From Bradyrhizobium sp. JYMT SZCCT0180 (lineage in GTDB: Bacteria > Pseudomonadota > Alphaproteobacteria > Rhizobiales > Xanthobacteraceae): DNA of 64,000 nt. The stretch lies in assembly GCF_018130165.1 (NCBI RefSeq), contig NZ_JAFCLZ010000015.1:1-64000 (forward strand). The letters are read 5' to 3'. The notes beneath the pieces are model-generated. The model made no database searches and was not told where the DNA came from. It saw nothing but the letters and a program-made list of their open reading frames with translations. The position numbers were made by a program, and so were the translations under genes. Positions 17,180 through 26,697 of the stretch are shown one piece after another (within the stretch, counting starts at the first letter, position 1; each line of letters opens with the position of its first letter).

Positions 17180-18217
17180 ATGTCGGTCGACACATTGAAC
17201 GCCACGGCAGGTGTCGATCCCACGCGCACGAAGATCGCGGGCTCGATCAAGCAGGCCGCCTCGACCACAGGCGCGAGCTTCGAATACCTGCTCACCACCG
17301 CCAAGATGGAATCCAACTTCAACCCGAAGGCGGCGGCGACCACCTCGTCGGCACGCGGGCTGTTTCAGTTCATCGACCAGACCTGGCTCGGCACCGTCAA
17401 GGAAGCCGGCAGCCAGCTCGGCTACGGCAAATATGCCGACGCCATCACCAAAAATCCGTCCGGCAGCTATTCGGTCAGCGACCCCACCGCGCGTGCGGAG
17501 ATCATGAAGCTGCGCGACGATCCGCAAGCCGCGTCGTCGATGGCGGGGGTGCTGACCCAATCGAACAGTTTCAAGCTCACCGGCAAGATCGGCCGCCGCC
17601 CGAGCGACGCCGAACTCTATATGGCGCATTTCATGGGCGTCGGCGGCGCGGGAAAACTGATCTCGAACGCCGAGGACAATCCGCAGGCCTCCGCTGTGCA
17701 GATGTTTCCGGCCGCCGCCGAGGCCAACCGCTCGATCTTCTACGATCGTTCGGGCCGCGGCCGCAGCGTCTCCGAGGTTTATTCGGTGCTGAACTCACGC
17801 TACGCCAGCGCCGCCAGTTCGCCGGCCACCCGCACCGCGATGGCCGCGGTCGGCGGTGACCTGCCGCGCCGCGTGACCGTCGCGAGCGCCACGCCAGCGA
17901 CGTCCGCGACACAGGCTGCACCCGTGATTGATAACGCGGCCTATCTGTCGAGCTTCCCGGATACCCGCAGCGTGACGCCGGTCGCCGCGACATCGCAGAC
18001 CGCCTCCGCGCAGCCCGAGCCGATCTTCCGCTCGCTGTTCCAGGCCGGCGAGCGCAGCCAGCCGATTTCGCCGGCGGTGCAGGAATTGTGGGGCAGGGGA
18101 TCCGCGCTCACCACTGTCGCCTCGGCTACGCCGTCGGTATCGGGACAGAAGCCCGAAGTCCGCGCACCGGGCCGGCTCGATCTGTTCAGCGATCGCAACG
18201 GCACGTTCTCAAGCTAG
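17180..18217 (+). CDS. Lytic transglycosylase (SLT domain) protein
   Basis: 345 aa from ATG 17180, which has 'AGGAA' just upstream; an in-frame upstream start at 17102 lacks an SD and would add an implausible N-terminus. SLT domain in the first 200 residues: the catalytic Glu lies in 'TTAKMESNFNP' (Glu44), followed by 'SSARGLFQFIDQTWLGTV'. It cleaves murein between MurNAc and GlcNAc. The C-terminal half is a Ser/Ala/Thr/Pro-rich tail. No classical signal peptide is seen, as in flagellar or secretion-associated rhizobial SLT proteins. Confidence 0.9.
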   Translation: MSVDTLNATAGVDPTRTKIAGSIKQAASTTGASFEYLLTTAKMESNFNPKAAATTSSARGLFQFIDQTWLGTVKEAGSQLGYGKYADAITKNPSGSYSVSDPTARAEIMKLRDDPQAASSMAGVLTQSNSFKLTGKIGRRPSDAELYMAHFMGVGGAGKLISNAEDNPQASAVQMFPAAAEANRSIFYDRSGRGRSVSEVYSVLNSRYASAASSPATRTAMAAVGGDLPRRVTVASATPATSATQAAPVIDNAAYLSSFPDTRSVTPVAATSQTASAQPEPIFRSLFQAGERSQPISPAVQELWGRGSALTTVASATPSVSGQKPEVRAPGRLDLFSDRNGTFSS

Positions 18218-18240
18218 CATTTGCACGATCAGTGCTGCTG

Positions 18241-18352
18241 CCCATCCTTCGAGACGGCCGCTTTGCGGCCTCCTCAGGATGAGGTCTAGCTTGCGGAAGC
18301 ACCACAACCTCATGCTGAGGAGCGAGCGTCTCGAAGCATGGGCGACAAGCGA
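18241..18352. repeat. Intergenic inverted repeat (family B)
   Basis: Left arm 'catccttcgagacggccgc' with 'cctcaggatgaggt', right arm '...acctcatgctgaggagcg' and 'gtctcgaagcatggg'. A related copy is at 40571-40694. It sits between convergent genes and could act as a transcript-end structure. Confidence 0.75.
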
Positions 18353-18374
18353 TCTCTCTCATCGTCAACACGAG

Positions 18375-19607
18375 CTACCTCTGCGCCGACAGCGTCTTGC
18401 CTTGCTCATAAAAAATCTTGCCGCCGTCGGGGCCAAACCTGATGCCGTATTCGAACGATGCGGTGCCCGAGGACTTCTTGCCGTTCGCCGGATTGGAATG
18501 GCTGAATTCCAGCGCGCCACTGATCTGGCAGCTTGATCTCGCCTGGTCGCACGAGGTTCGTATCGTATCCATCTGCAGCCGGTACGATCGGTTCGGCCAG
18601 TTCTTGACGTATCTCTCCTTGTCCTTGAGGACTTCGTCGCGAGCTGTTGATTTTCCATAGTAATCAATTCGCTCGTCGAGCGACCTGCGGGCGTAATTCA
18701 TGAAGTCGGCGGTGCTGCCTTGTGACTGCTTCATGTCCTCGATGACAAAGGCTGTTGCGCGCTGCTCCAGCGCCGGATCGATCGCAACCGGCCTTGGCGG
18801 CGCCGATGGCGCCACCATGCTCGGCGGCGGCGCGGTGATCGGTGCGCTCGGCGTCGTACTCGCAAAGTAGAACGAGCCGTCGATCGGCGAGGAGGAAACC
18901 CAGGGCTGCTGCGATCCGCCGGTCGCGCGTTTCACCTGCAGGCCGACCTGATTGAAGGTCTGGAAGATGTCGAGACCCGGCTTCTGGATCGCCTGCGCCA
19001 GCGCCGAAGTATAGGGACTGTTGCTGCCGGTGCCGTCGAGCGCGACATTGCCGGGCTGGGTGGCGTAGGACAGCAGCGTTCCCTCGGGTGCGCGGAGTTG
19101 TGCAAGCCCGCTCTCCGTACTGCGCAGCCCCCTTCCGCCAAACGGATTGTTGCGGCAGGCGTCGAGGATCACGAGATTCAGCTTCGTCCCCGATCCCTCC
19201 ATCTGCCGGAGCACCAGGTTGACGTCGACCATCTGGAAATCGACATCGGCTTCCTTCACCGGATTGGCCGAAATCGGCACCAGATAATTGACGTTGCGGA
19301 CCTGCACGCCGTGGCCGGCGTAATAGAACAGCGCGACATCGGCGCCCGTGAGCTCGTTACCAAACGTCTGGATCGCGCGATCGAACGCCGGCTTGTCGAG
19401 ATCGATCTGCGCGCGCCCGCCGACCAGGATGAAGCCGACCTTGCGCAACGTCTCGGCGATCAACGCCGCATCGTTCCTGGGGTTGGCGAGCGGGCTCACG
19501 CTTTGGTAGCTGGAATTTCCGACCACCAGCGCGATGCGCTTCTCCGCCCGGCAGTTCACGGTCGAAAAGACCAGCAGCAATATCGACAAAGCAAAAAATG
19601 AGCGCAT
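18375..19607 (-). CDS. Secreted caspase-like (C14) protein
   Basis: 410 aa with a signal peptide (residues 1-21) and an N-terminal caspase p20-like domain (about 22-250) with an intact dyad: His99 in 'YYAGHGVQVRN' and Cys151 in 'LDACRNNPFGG'. A Pro-rich linker (about 255-275) leads to a C-terminal domain (about 280-410) of unknown type. Predicted periplasmic Arg/Lys-specific cysteine peptidase or a catalytically active relative. It differs from the TPR-caspase at 3713 in having no TPRs and the caspase first. Confidence 0.88.
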   Translation of the reverse strand: MRSFFALSILLLVFSTVNCRAEKRIALVVGNSSYQSVSPLANPRNDAALIAETLRKVGFILVGGRAQIDLDKPAFDRAIQTFGNELTGADVALFYYAGHGVQVRNVNYLVPISANPVKEADVDFQMVDVNLVLRQMEGSGTKLNLVILDACRNNPFGGRGLRSTESGLAQLRAPEGTLLSYATQPGNVALDGTGSNSPYTSALAQAIQKPGLDIFQTFNQVGLQVKRATGGSQQPWVSSSPIDGSFYFASTTPSAPITAPPPSMVAPSAPPRPVAIDPALEQRATAFVIEDMKQSQGSTADFMNYARRSLDERIDYYGKSTARDEVLKDKERYVKNWPNRSYRLQMDTIRTSCDQARSSCQISGALEFSHSNPANGKKSSGTASFEYGIRFGPDGGKIFYEQGKTLSAQR

Positions 19608-19901
19608 GCCTACGCCTCGCCCAGTGGAAATATCAGGGGGTAGTTAGGCAAGGATTGGCGCCTCTTGTCGAGATGGTTCGCGTCAAGAGAACGCGCCAAA
19701 TCCAGGCGGTTTTGGCGCTAGCGCCAGCGGTGCGCAGCGAGGCCGATTATCTACCGTCCGGGGGCCCGAGCGCGTTCCCTTAACGAAACGTCAATAATCC
19801 CAAACGTTTATGGTGAACCCTTTGTTAAGCGTCATGGTTTATTTTCTATTGAGTGGCACCGCGTCACGGTGTCGTTTCGGGTTGCGTAGGCCGGCTAGAC
19901 C

Positions 19902-21071
19902 ATGATCGTTCGGCAGTTCATCAGTTGGATACGTACCGCTCCGGCAGGCGAGCGGGCAGAGGCGACGCGGTCTTTGGCGCGGGCCTGGTTGATTTCCGAT
20001 CTCACCGAGGACGACCGCGCCGCCGCCGAAGGCGCGCTGTTGATGCTGCTCGACGATCCATCCCCGCTGGTCCGCCAGGCGATGTCGCAGGTGTTTTCGC
20101 GCAGCGCCGAGGCTCCAGCCGCGATCGTGCAGGCGCTCGCGCTTGACCAGCCGTCGATCGCGCTGCCGGTGCTCGAACATTCCCCACTGCTGATCGACGC
20201 CGACCTCGTCGACATCGTCGCGACTGGCAACAGTGAGACGCAATGCGCGGTCGCCCGCCGGGTCAACCTGCCGCCTTCGGTATCCGCCGCGATTGCCGAA
20301 GTCGGCTCAGCGGCCGCCGCCCTCGAGCTGATCGAGAACGCCTATGCGGAGTTGGCGCCATTCTCCTGGGACCGCATTGTCGACCGGCACGGCCACCTCG
20401 CCGCAATCCGTGAATCGATGCTGGTGCTGGAGGGCTTGCCTTCAGCCACGCGCCTGGCGCTGGTCGCCAAGCTTTCCGACACGCTGGCGCAATTCGTCGT
20501 CGCCAAAAACTGGCTAAGCCCGGACCGGGCAGGGCGGCTCGCCTCGGAAGCGCGCGAGCGCTCGACCGTGAACATCGCGGCGCGTTCACGCGGCGAGGAC
20601 ATGGAGGGCCTGGTGCAGCATCTGCGCGCCACCGGCCAGCTCACCGCCGGCCTGATCCTGCGCGCGCTGTTGTCAGGCAATCTCGAACTGTTCGATTCCT
20701 CATTGGCCGAATTGTCCGGCCTGCCGCACGCCCGCGTCACCGCGCTGCTGCACGACCGCGGCGGCGCCAGCCTGCAGGCGCTGTTGATCCGGGCCGGCCT
20801 GCCGGAATCCACCTTCGCCGCCTTCCGCATCGCGCTCGAGGTCTGCCATGAGACCGGCTTCGTCGACACGCCGGGTGGTGCGGCGAGATTGCGCCGCCGC
20901 ATGGTCGAGCGCGTGCTGACCCATTGCGAGACCGACCGCAAGGCCGCCGAGCCGCTCTTGATCCTGCTGCGCCGTTTTGCAACTGAATCGGCCCGCGAGG
21001 AAGCCCGCCAGTTCTGCGACGAACTGGTGGCGGAGGACGCGATCGGGCACGACGATCTGATTGCGGCGTAG
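19902..21071 (+). CDS. DUF2336 protein
   Basis: 389 aa, almost wholly alpha-helical, built of HEAT-like repeats ('DDPSPLVRQAMSQVFSRSAEAP', 'HSPLLIDADLVDIVATGNSETQCAVARR'). The pattern and length match DUF2336, widespread in Rhizobiales and often near chemosensory genes. No signal peptide or membrane segment. Function unknown; a Hpt/receiver pair lies just downstream on the other strand. Confidence 0.85.
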   Translation: MIVRQFISWIRTAPAGERAEATRSLARAWLISDLTEDDRAAAEGALLMLLDDPSPLVRQAMSQVFSRSAEAPAAIVQALALDQPSIALPVLEHSPLLIDADLVDIVATGNSETQCAVARRVNLPPSVSAAIAEVGSAAAALELIENAYAELAPFSWDRIVDRHGHLAAIRESMLVLEGLPSATRLALVAKLSDTLAQFVVAKNWLSPDRAGRLASEARERSTVNIAARSRGEDMEGLVQHLRATGQLTAGLILRALLSGNLELFDSSLAELSGLPHARVTALLHDRGGASLQALLIRAGLPESTFAAFRIALEVCHETGFVDTPGGAARLRRRMVERVLTHCETDRKAAEPLLILLRRFATESAREEARQFCDELVAEDAIGHDDLIAA

Positions 21072-21098
21072 CCCGACTTTCCAACATCAAATTCGGTG

Positions 21099-21216
21099 TC
21101 GTCCCTGCGAACGCAGGGACCCATAACCACCGTGCTCAATTGTCGAAAAAGATAGCTGCCACATCGCTCCACGGAGAAGCCGCGGCGTATGGGTCCCTGC
21201 GTTCGCAGGGACGACG
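21099..21216. repeat. Intergenic inverted repeat with 'gccgcggcgtatggg' core
   Basis: Arms 'tcgtccctgcgaacgcaggg' and its complement; the right arm is preceded by the shared core. It lies between the convergent DUF2336 and Hpt genes. Confidence 0.8.
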
Positions 21217-21236
21217 AGCTGCTGAAGCTTGCCGCC

Positions 21237-21815
21237 TCACTCCACCGGAATAATGCTCGGCGCCAGAATCGCTTCGAGATGCTCGGGGCGGTCGCGGTTG
21301 GCGTAGGTGAGGAATTCGTCGGCGATGCCGCGGAGCGAGCGGCTGAGCACGCCGGCGGTGGCCGCGGTGTCGAGCTTGGTGCGCTCGCGCACGATGGCCT
21401 GAATGGCGTTGATGTGATGCCTGATCAGATCCGACGGCACCAGTTCGAGATCAGGCGCGTGTTCGATGATGCGGCACAGGCTTTCGGCGGCGGCGCCCGC
21501 GGAGGGAAAGCCGAACGTCGCAGCATCGCCCTTGATGTCGTGGGCGGCACGAAACAGTTCTTCGCGGGAGTCGTCGGTGAAGCCACCCTTCAGGATGGCG
21601 GCGTGGGCCGCGGAGAGCCGGTCGGCTTCGATCGCCATCCAGTTCTTGAATTCACCCGACAGCCCGGCCAGCGCTTTTTCGGCGCGACCGACCGGATCGT
21701 CGAGGTCGGATTCGGGAACGCGCAGCAGCACCTTGCGCAGCGGATTGGGCTGCGTGATCACGTGGTGATCGGCGAAGCTCTTGACCTCCAGCTTTCCGGG
21801 TTTTTCCTTCGCCAT
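21237..21815 (-). CDS. Hpt-domain phosphotransfer protein
   Basis: 192 aa. A four-helix Hpt domain is indicated by 'LFRAAHDIKGDAATFGFP' with the phosphorylatable His92. It relays phosphate between a hybrid kinase and receiver proteins. The gene follows a CheY-like receiver gene by 24 nt on the same strand, so the two probably form a phosphorelay; no histidine kinase is in the window. Confidence 0.88.
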   Translation of the reverse strand: MAKEKPGKLEVKSFADHHVITQPNPLRKVLLRVPESDLDDPVGRAEKALAGLSGEFKNWMAIEADRLSAAHAAILKGGFTDDSREELFRAAHDIKGDAATFGFPSAGAAAESLCRIIEHAPDLELVPSDLIRHHINAIQAIVRERTKLDTAATAGVLSRSLRGIADEFLTYANRDRPEHLEAILAPSIIPVE

Positions 21816-21839
21816 GATGGTTCCTCAGCGGTTCGCGCG

Positions 21840-22385
21840 TTAGACGCTGGATCGCGCCTTGTCGAGCAGCGATGGCTGCTGCATCACTTCCATCTCGCCG
21901 CCGATGCGGCGCTCGGGGCCGATATAGGCATTGTTGGTGTTGCGCCGGCGGTCCGGGCCGAAATAGGTCTTGGTCTTGATGAACGGCCGCGGATTGGCGA
22001 CGACGTTGAGGATGCGCTGATAGAGCCCCTTGGCCGAGATCGGCTTGGCCAGGAATTCGGTGACACCGGCGTCGCGCGCAACCGTGACGCGGCGCTTCTC
22101 AGAATGGCCGGTCAGCATGATGATCGGCGCGTAGGGGTTGCCCTTGGATTCCGGCTGCCGGATCATCTGCGCCAGTTCGAGCCCGTCGAAGATCGGCATC
22201 GCCCAGTCGGTGATGACGATATCGGGAACGTAGTGGGTGTACATTTCGAGGGCGGTGGCGCCGTCCTCGGACTCGTAAGCCTCGCGCGCGCCGAACGAGT
22301 GCAGCAGCGTCCGCAGGATGCGGCGCATATGCGGGTTGTCGTCGCAAATCAGAAACCGCAGCTTGTTGAAATCGATGCGATACAT
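21840..22385 (-). CDS. CheY-like response regulator with short C-terminal tail
   Basis: 181 aa. Receiver residues are all present: Asp15/Asp16, phosphoacceptor Asp60 in 'DIVITDWAMP', Thr92 and Lys114. There is no DNA-binding output domain; the C-terminal 55 residues hold two 'GPxRR' motifs ('YFGPDRRR', 'YIGPERR'), common in alphaproteobacterial stand-alone receivers. It is the first gene of a unit with the Hpt protein. Confidence 0.93.
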   Translation of the reverse strand: MYRIDFNKLRFLICDDNPHMRRILRTLLHSFGAREAYESEDGATALEMYTHYVPDIVITDWAMPIFDGLELAQMIRQPESKGNPYAPIIMLTGHSEKRRVTVARDAGVTEFLAKPISAKGLYQRILNVVANPRPFIKTKTYFGPDRRRNTNNAYIGPERRIGGEMEVMQQPSLLDKARSSV

Positions 22386-22504
22386 GGTCCGGCCCTAAAG
22401 CGCATACCGGGCAACACGGTACACCCGGCGTTAACCATATCGCGGGGCCGGTTAACGAATGGTTGCGAAAGGGGGCCGGCAGGGGCGGTGGCCAGCCGGT
22501 TATG

Positions 22505-22625
22505 TCGTCCCGGCGAAGGCCGGGACCCATACTCCGCGGCGCTCATTGCTAAAGAAGGTCTCTAACGCCTGCGCTCTCACCGATGGGCCGCGGCGTATGG
22601 GTCCCGGCTCAAGGCCGGGACGACG
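22505..22625. repeat. Intergenic inverted repeat with 'gccgcggcgtatggg' core
   Basis: Same organisation as 21099-21216 (core next to the right arm) but with different arm sequence: 'tcgtcccggcgaaggccggg' and its complement. It separates the receiver and nadK genes. Confidence 0.8.
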
Positions 22626-22657
22626 CAGCCGGGACGACGGGGCAGCAGGGACGACAT

Positions 22658-23437
22658 CTAATGCCCGAACTGCTCGCGCAGGATGCGCTCTTCCAGGCTG
22701 TGGCCGGGGTCGAACAGCATCCGCATCGAGATCGACTTGTCGGACAGCACCTCGACACGGCGGACGTCGCGCACTTCGTCATGGTCGGCCACGGCGGCGA
22801 CCGGACGCTTGCCGCCCTCGAGCACTTCGATGACCACGAAGGCGGTGTTGGGGAGCAGGGCGCCGCGCCAGCGCCGCGGCCGGAACGCGCTGATCGGGGT
22901 CAGCGCCAGCAGCGCCGCATTGATGGGGAGGATCGGCCCCTGCGCCGAGAGGTTATAGGCGGTGGAGCCGGCCGGCGTCGCCACCAGAATGCCGTCGGCG
23001 ATCAGTTCAGCCATGCGTTCGTGCTCGTCGATCAGGATGCGCACATGCGCGGCCTGATAGGTCTGACGAAACAGGTACACTTCATTGATGGCGTGATGCA
23101 GATGCACCTGATCGTGAACATCGGTCGCGCGCATCAACAGCGGATTGATCAGCGTCTCGCGCGCCGCGGCCAGCCGGCCATGCAGGTCGTGCGTGGAGAA
23201 TTCATTCATCAGAAAACCGACGGTGCCGCGATGCATGCCGTAGATCGGCTTGCCGGTCCGCATGTACCGGTGCAGCGTTTCCAGCATCAACCCGTCGCCG
23301 CCGATCGCCACCAGGATATCGGCCGTATCCGGGGCGTGATTGCCGTAAAGCCTGGCGAACTCCGCCAGCGCCGCCTGCGCCTCCGCGGAAGCGCTCGCAA
23401 CGAAGGCGATGCGGTCATATCGCTTGGGGCTGGCCAT
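22658..23437 (-). CDS. nadK: NAD kinase
   Basis: 259 aa. Phosphorylates NAD to NADP. Diagnostic motifs: 'VAIGGDGLMLETLHRY' (GGDG), 'NEVYLFRQ' (NE/D) and 'TPAGSTAYNLSAQGPILP' (GSTAY). Length and motifs fit the short alphaproteobacterial enzyme. A second, divergent NAD-kinase-like gene lies at 60173-61108 where GGDG is changed to GQDG. Confidence 0.97.
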   Translation of the reverse strand: MASPKRYDRIAFVASASAEAQAALAEFARLYGNHAPDTADILVAIGGDGLMLETLHRYMRTGKPIYGMHRGTVGFLMNEFSTHDLHGRLAAARETLINPLLMRATDVHDQVHLHHAINEVYLFRQTYQAAHVRILIDEHERMAELIADGILVATPAGSTAYNLSAQGPILPINAALLALTPISAFRPRRWRGALLPNTAFVVIEVLEGGKRPVAAVADHDEVRDVRRVEVLSDKSISMRMLFDPGHSLEERILREQFGH

Positions 23438-23557
23438 CGGATTACGGGCTCATGGGCGCCGGATTGCGCCGCGCTCGTCTATACACCTTGACGGCGCTTG
23501 TCGAGATGGAAGGGCGCCTCGCCCGGGACGGTAACTCAAGCCGAAGGGCCGGAGCGG

Positions 23558-25717
23558 CTATTTCTCCTGCAGGGTTCGGATCGGGTCCCAATCCTTATCA
23601 GGCGGATTTTCAGCCAACTCCCGGGCGCGCTGCCTGAACAGCGCTGCCGGCCGGTCGATATCAGCCGAACGCTCGAAGCATTTTGCGGCAAGCTCGAATT
23701 CCCGGGCGCGCCAATGCGCAAGTCCGTCGGCGTAATGGGCGATCAGCGCCTGCCGGGAAGCGCCAAGCCCGGTCGAGAGCGCCAGCAATTCGTAGATTTT
23801 CAGCGCCTGGTTGCGTCCCTTCACCCTGATAGCGTCGAGCTCGCGCCAGGCGAAAGCGTCGCCGGCAAGTGCAACCGTCGTTTCCGAAGCGATGACGGTC
23901 GTGCCGTAGAATTTGTTGGCGCCCTCCAGCCGCGAGGCGAGGTTCACCGCATCGCTCATGACAGAGTAATTGAAGCGTCGCCGCGATCCGAAATTGCCGA
24001 CCAGCGCCTCGCCGGAATTGATGCCGATCCGCTGCGCCAGTTTGTGTTCGTGGAACAGCGCCGAAGAGGCGTTGAGCTCGGCCAACTTTGTGCAGCAGTC
24101 CAGCGCGGCGCGCGCCGCATTGGCGGCATGATCAGGATCGTCGGCCGGCGCGCCAAACACCGCCACGACGGAGTCGCCGATATATTTGTCGACATAGCCG
24201 CCATGGCTTTCGATGACGTCGGTCATGGCCGAGAGGTATTCGTTCATCAGCTCCATCAGGCTGTCCGGCGACATCTTTTCGGCGATCAACGAAAACCCTT
24301 CGATGTCGGAAAAGAACACCGTCACCTCGCGGGTCTCGCCGCCGAGCTCCGGCAGCTTGTTCGACGACAGCATCCGGTTGATGACGTGCGGGGCGAGATA
24401 CAGCGCAAAGCTCTTCTGCAGCAGGCGGCGATCCTTGTCGGCGACGACAAAGCGGAAACCGATCGTCGAGGCCAGCGCCAACAGGCTGGCGAGGAACGGC
24501 TCGGCGACCGGGAGCGCCAGCGCGTGGTTGAAGGCGAGGGTGGCGCCGGCGATGCCGGCCACGACCATGACCGCCCAGGCCGTCGCCGCGACCAGCGGTC
24601 TCAGCCGCCACGCGGCGATGGCCGCCAGCGCCGCGAACACGGCCGCGATCAGGAAGCGCGACAGTGGCCCCGGTTCGACCACCGCATTGCGCGAGATCAG
24701 GTTGTTGACCGCGGTGGCGTGGATATAGACGCCGGCGACCGTGCTGATCCTGAAGGCGGCGGAGACCGGCGTGCTCCCGGCCGCGCAGCGCGGCGTGCGC
24801 GCGCCCTCGATGCCGGTCGCAAAGCGCTTGGACGTCATGCGCCGGTCCTCGATATCGAGAACGGTGCCGAAGATGACGACCTTGCCGTCGAACCAGCGCC
24901 GAAAATAGTCCTTGTCGTCCTTGACCGCGCAGTTGCGCAGATCAGCGAACGAGAAGGTCGGAATGTCGGCCGCGCCGCCCTCGAAATTCAGCGTCAGCGT
25001 ATTCGGCACCCGGCCCGGGATCCGGTAACCGCCGAGTGTCATCCGGCCATTCTGGTCGAATTCGGGAGCCGCGCCGATCGCGCGCGCCGCCAGCTCGACC
25101 GCCATCGAAGGCACTTTGGCGCCGTTGATAGGGAATGTCAGCGGCATGCGCCGCACCACGTCGTCGTGGTCGGTATGAACGTTAAGCGGCCGGATGTTCT
25201 GCTGCTGCCGCACCGCGATGCGCTGTCCGGCCGAGGGCCTGACCGGCTGGTTGCCGCCGAGCGTCTCCCCCAGCACCACCTTGCCGGTGGCTGCCGCGCC
25301 GGCCAGCGCAATCAGGAAGTCCTTGTCGAAGCCGCGCACCCTCGTGCCCAGCATGTTGTCGCCGAACGGGATCTCCGACTGCTCGATCGAAGTCGGGATC
25401 ACCACGTCGAAGCCGGCGACCTTGGCGCCGCCTTCCAGGGTCGCGGTCAGCACGCGACCGATCTCCCTGGTCCAGGTCAGCATCGGCGAGTCCCTGAAGG
25501 GGGCGGTGCGCAGGCTTTCCTCGTCGATCGCTACGACGACCGTCGGAGACGCGGCCGGATCCTGCCTGCGGCCAAACACCTCCCACCGCAGCGCCGTGAG
25601 AATGTCGAGCGAGAGCCCGCGGATCGGCCTGACGACGGGAGAAACCGAGGCCGCGGCGCAGACCAGCGCGATGGCGGCGACCACCATCTGGTTGCGCGTG
25701 CTGCGCCTGATTCTCAA
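23558..25717 (-). CDS. CHASE2-domain adenylate/guanylate cyclase
   Basis: 719 aa. N-terminal TM, periplasmic CHASE2 sensor (about 35-330), about three TM helices (345-405) and a class III cyclase domain (about 460-640). The two metal-binding Asp motifs are intact ('VFFSDIEGF' and 'GDSVVAVFGAP'). A C-terminal tail of about 70 residues follows. Predicted to make a cyclic nucleotide in response to an extracytoplasmic signal. It is 19 nt downstream of a FecR-like gene on the same strand, a frequent pairing. Confidence 0.93.
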   Translation of the reverse strand: MRIRRSTRNQMVVAAIALVCAAASVSPVVRPIRGLSLDILTALRWEVFGRRQDPAASPTVVVAIDEESLRTAPFRDSPMLTWTREIGRVLTATLEGGAKVAGFDVVIPTSIEQSEIPFGDNMLGTRVRGFDKDFLIALAGAAATGKVVLGETLGGNQPVRPSAGQRIAVRQQQNIRPLNVHTDHDDVVRRMPLTFPINGAKVPSMAVELAARAIGAAPEFDQNGRMTLGGYRIPGRVPNTLTLNFEGGAADIPTFSFADLRNCAVKDDKDYFRRWFDGKVVIFGTVLDIEDRRMTSKRFATGIEGARTPRCAAGSTPVSAAFRISTVAGVYIHATAVNNLISRNAVVEPGPLSRFLIAAVFAALAAIAAWRLRPLVAATAWAVMVVAGIAGATLAFNHALALPVAEPFLASLLALASTIGFRFVVADKDRRLLQKSFALYLAPHVINRMLSSNKLPELGGETREVTVFFSDIEGFSLIAEKMSPDSLMELMNEYLSAMTDVIESHGGYVDKYIGDSVVAVFGAPADDPDHAANAARAALDCCTKLAELNASSALFHEHKLAQRIGINSGEALVGNFGSRRRFNYSVMSDAVNLASRLEGANKFYGTTVIASETTVALAGDAFAWRELDAIRVKGRNQALKIYELLALSTGLGASRQALIAHYADGLAHWRAREFELAAKCFERSADIDRPAALFRQRARELAENPPDKDWDPIRTLQEK

Positions 25718-25736
25718 GCGCGGATGTCCGGCACGC

Positions 25737-26399
25737 CTAGTCCAGCCGCAGCAGCCGGCCGACGATCGGCGTCGCGCCAGGTTGAGCCTGGGTGTCGACC
25801 CGGAATACGATTTCCGACGATTTGAACGAGGCGGCGTAGAGACCGCCGGGGACTAGCGCAACGTTCTCGCCGGCGAAATCGACGAACTTGCCCTTGAGCT
25901 GGGTGCCGCCGAGCGCGATCTGGTGACGCTCGCCGGCGAGGTCGAGCCGGCGCACTACCAGCGTGCCGCGGCCCTTGGCCTGCACGAACGGCGAGGCGCC
26001 GTAAAGCGTGAGCTGCGGCGCGGGCAGCGAAGCTGACGTGGCGCTGCGGAGCAGGGTGGCGGCGACGGCGCTGGTGTCCTTGGTGGTGGCGTTGGCCTGG
26101 TTGGAATCGCAGTTCGTCTTCTCCGCCTTGAGGACGGCTTGATCGACCATGCTCTCCTCGTTGCCGACGACGACGGTGCCGGCGCCGCTGATGGTCTCGC
26201 GCCGGCAGGACTTCAAATAGCTGAGCACGACGGAGCCGCCGTCGGCGATCTTGATGACGGACCGGGCCGTCACATAGTCCATGAACTCGGCGCCGGTCAC
26301 CTTGCCCTTGATGTCCTCGACCACCGCAACCGGTGAGTCCGCCGCGGCGGGAGAAGCCAGCGTCAGCAGGCCGAGGCAGACAACAATCGCACGTTTCAT
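25737..26399 (-). CDS. Exported FecR-like protein
   Basis: 220 aa from ATG 26399, preceded by GGGGA; an in-frame upstream ORF extension lacks an SD. A signal peptide (residues 1-20, ending SPAAADS) is followed by 'VAVVEDIKGKVTGAEFMDYV...IKIADGGSVVLSYL', a FecR-type beta-domain pattern. The Cys pair in 'KSCRRET' and 'TNCDSN' may form a disulfide. It likely presents a periplasmic signal or ligand to the adjacent CHASE2 cyclase; this is inference from context. Confidence 0.75.
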   Translation of the reverse strand: MKRAIVVCLGLLTLASPAAADSPVAVVEDIKGKVTGAEFMDYVTARSVIKIADGGSVVLSYLKSCRRETISGAGTVVVGNEESMVDQAVLKAEKTNCDSNQANATTKDTSAVAATLLRSATSASLPAPQLTLYGASPFVQAKGRGTLVVRRLDLAGERHQIALGGTQLKGKFVDFAGENVALVPGGLYAASFKSSEIVFRVDTQAQPGATPIVGRLLRLD

Positions 26400-26697
26400 T
26401 TTGGTCCCCATTGGAAAGCGCAGGTTCTTTAGTCTCGCCAGCGCCAAAATGGTTTCATGGATGAATCAAAAATAATTGGTCGGGTCCGCCGGCGGAACCG
26501 ACCGATATCACCTAACGGTCGGCGAGGACAACCATGCCGAAGCCACGGATTCCGCGTCATGCGGATAGCTTTCACGTAATACTGTCGGGATTGTGATGCC
26601 GGCGGATTTCGTCCTGTTGTAGCACAGCTCAGCTGTCGCCATCCCAGGCTGAAATCCGCGGCGTAACGGAGCAAGCGACTTTAGGGAGCAGGACGTC

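Noticed and set aside
23498..25825. 775-aa plus-strand ORF
   Set aside because: Antisense to the CHASE2 cyclase; Arg/His-rich composition typical of shadow frames.
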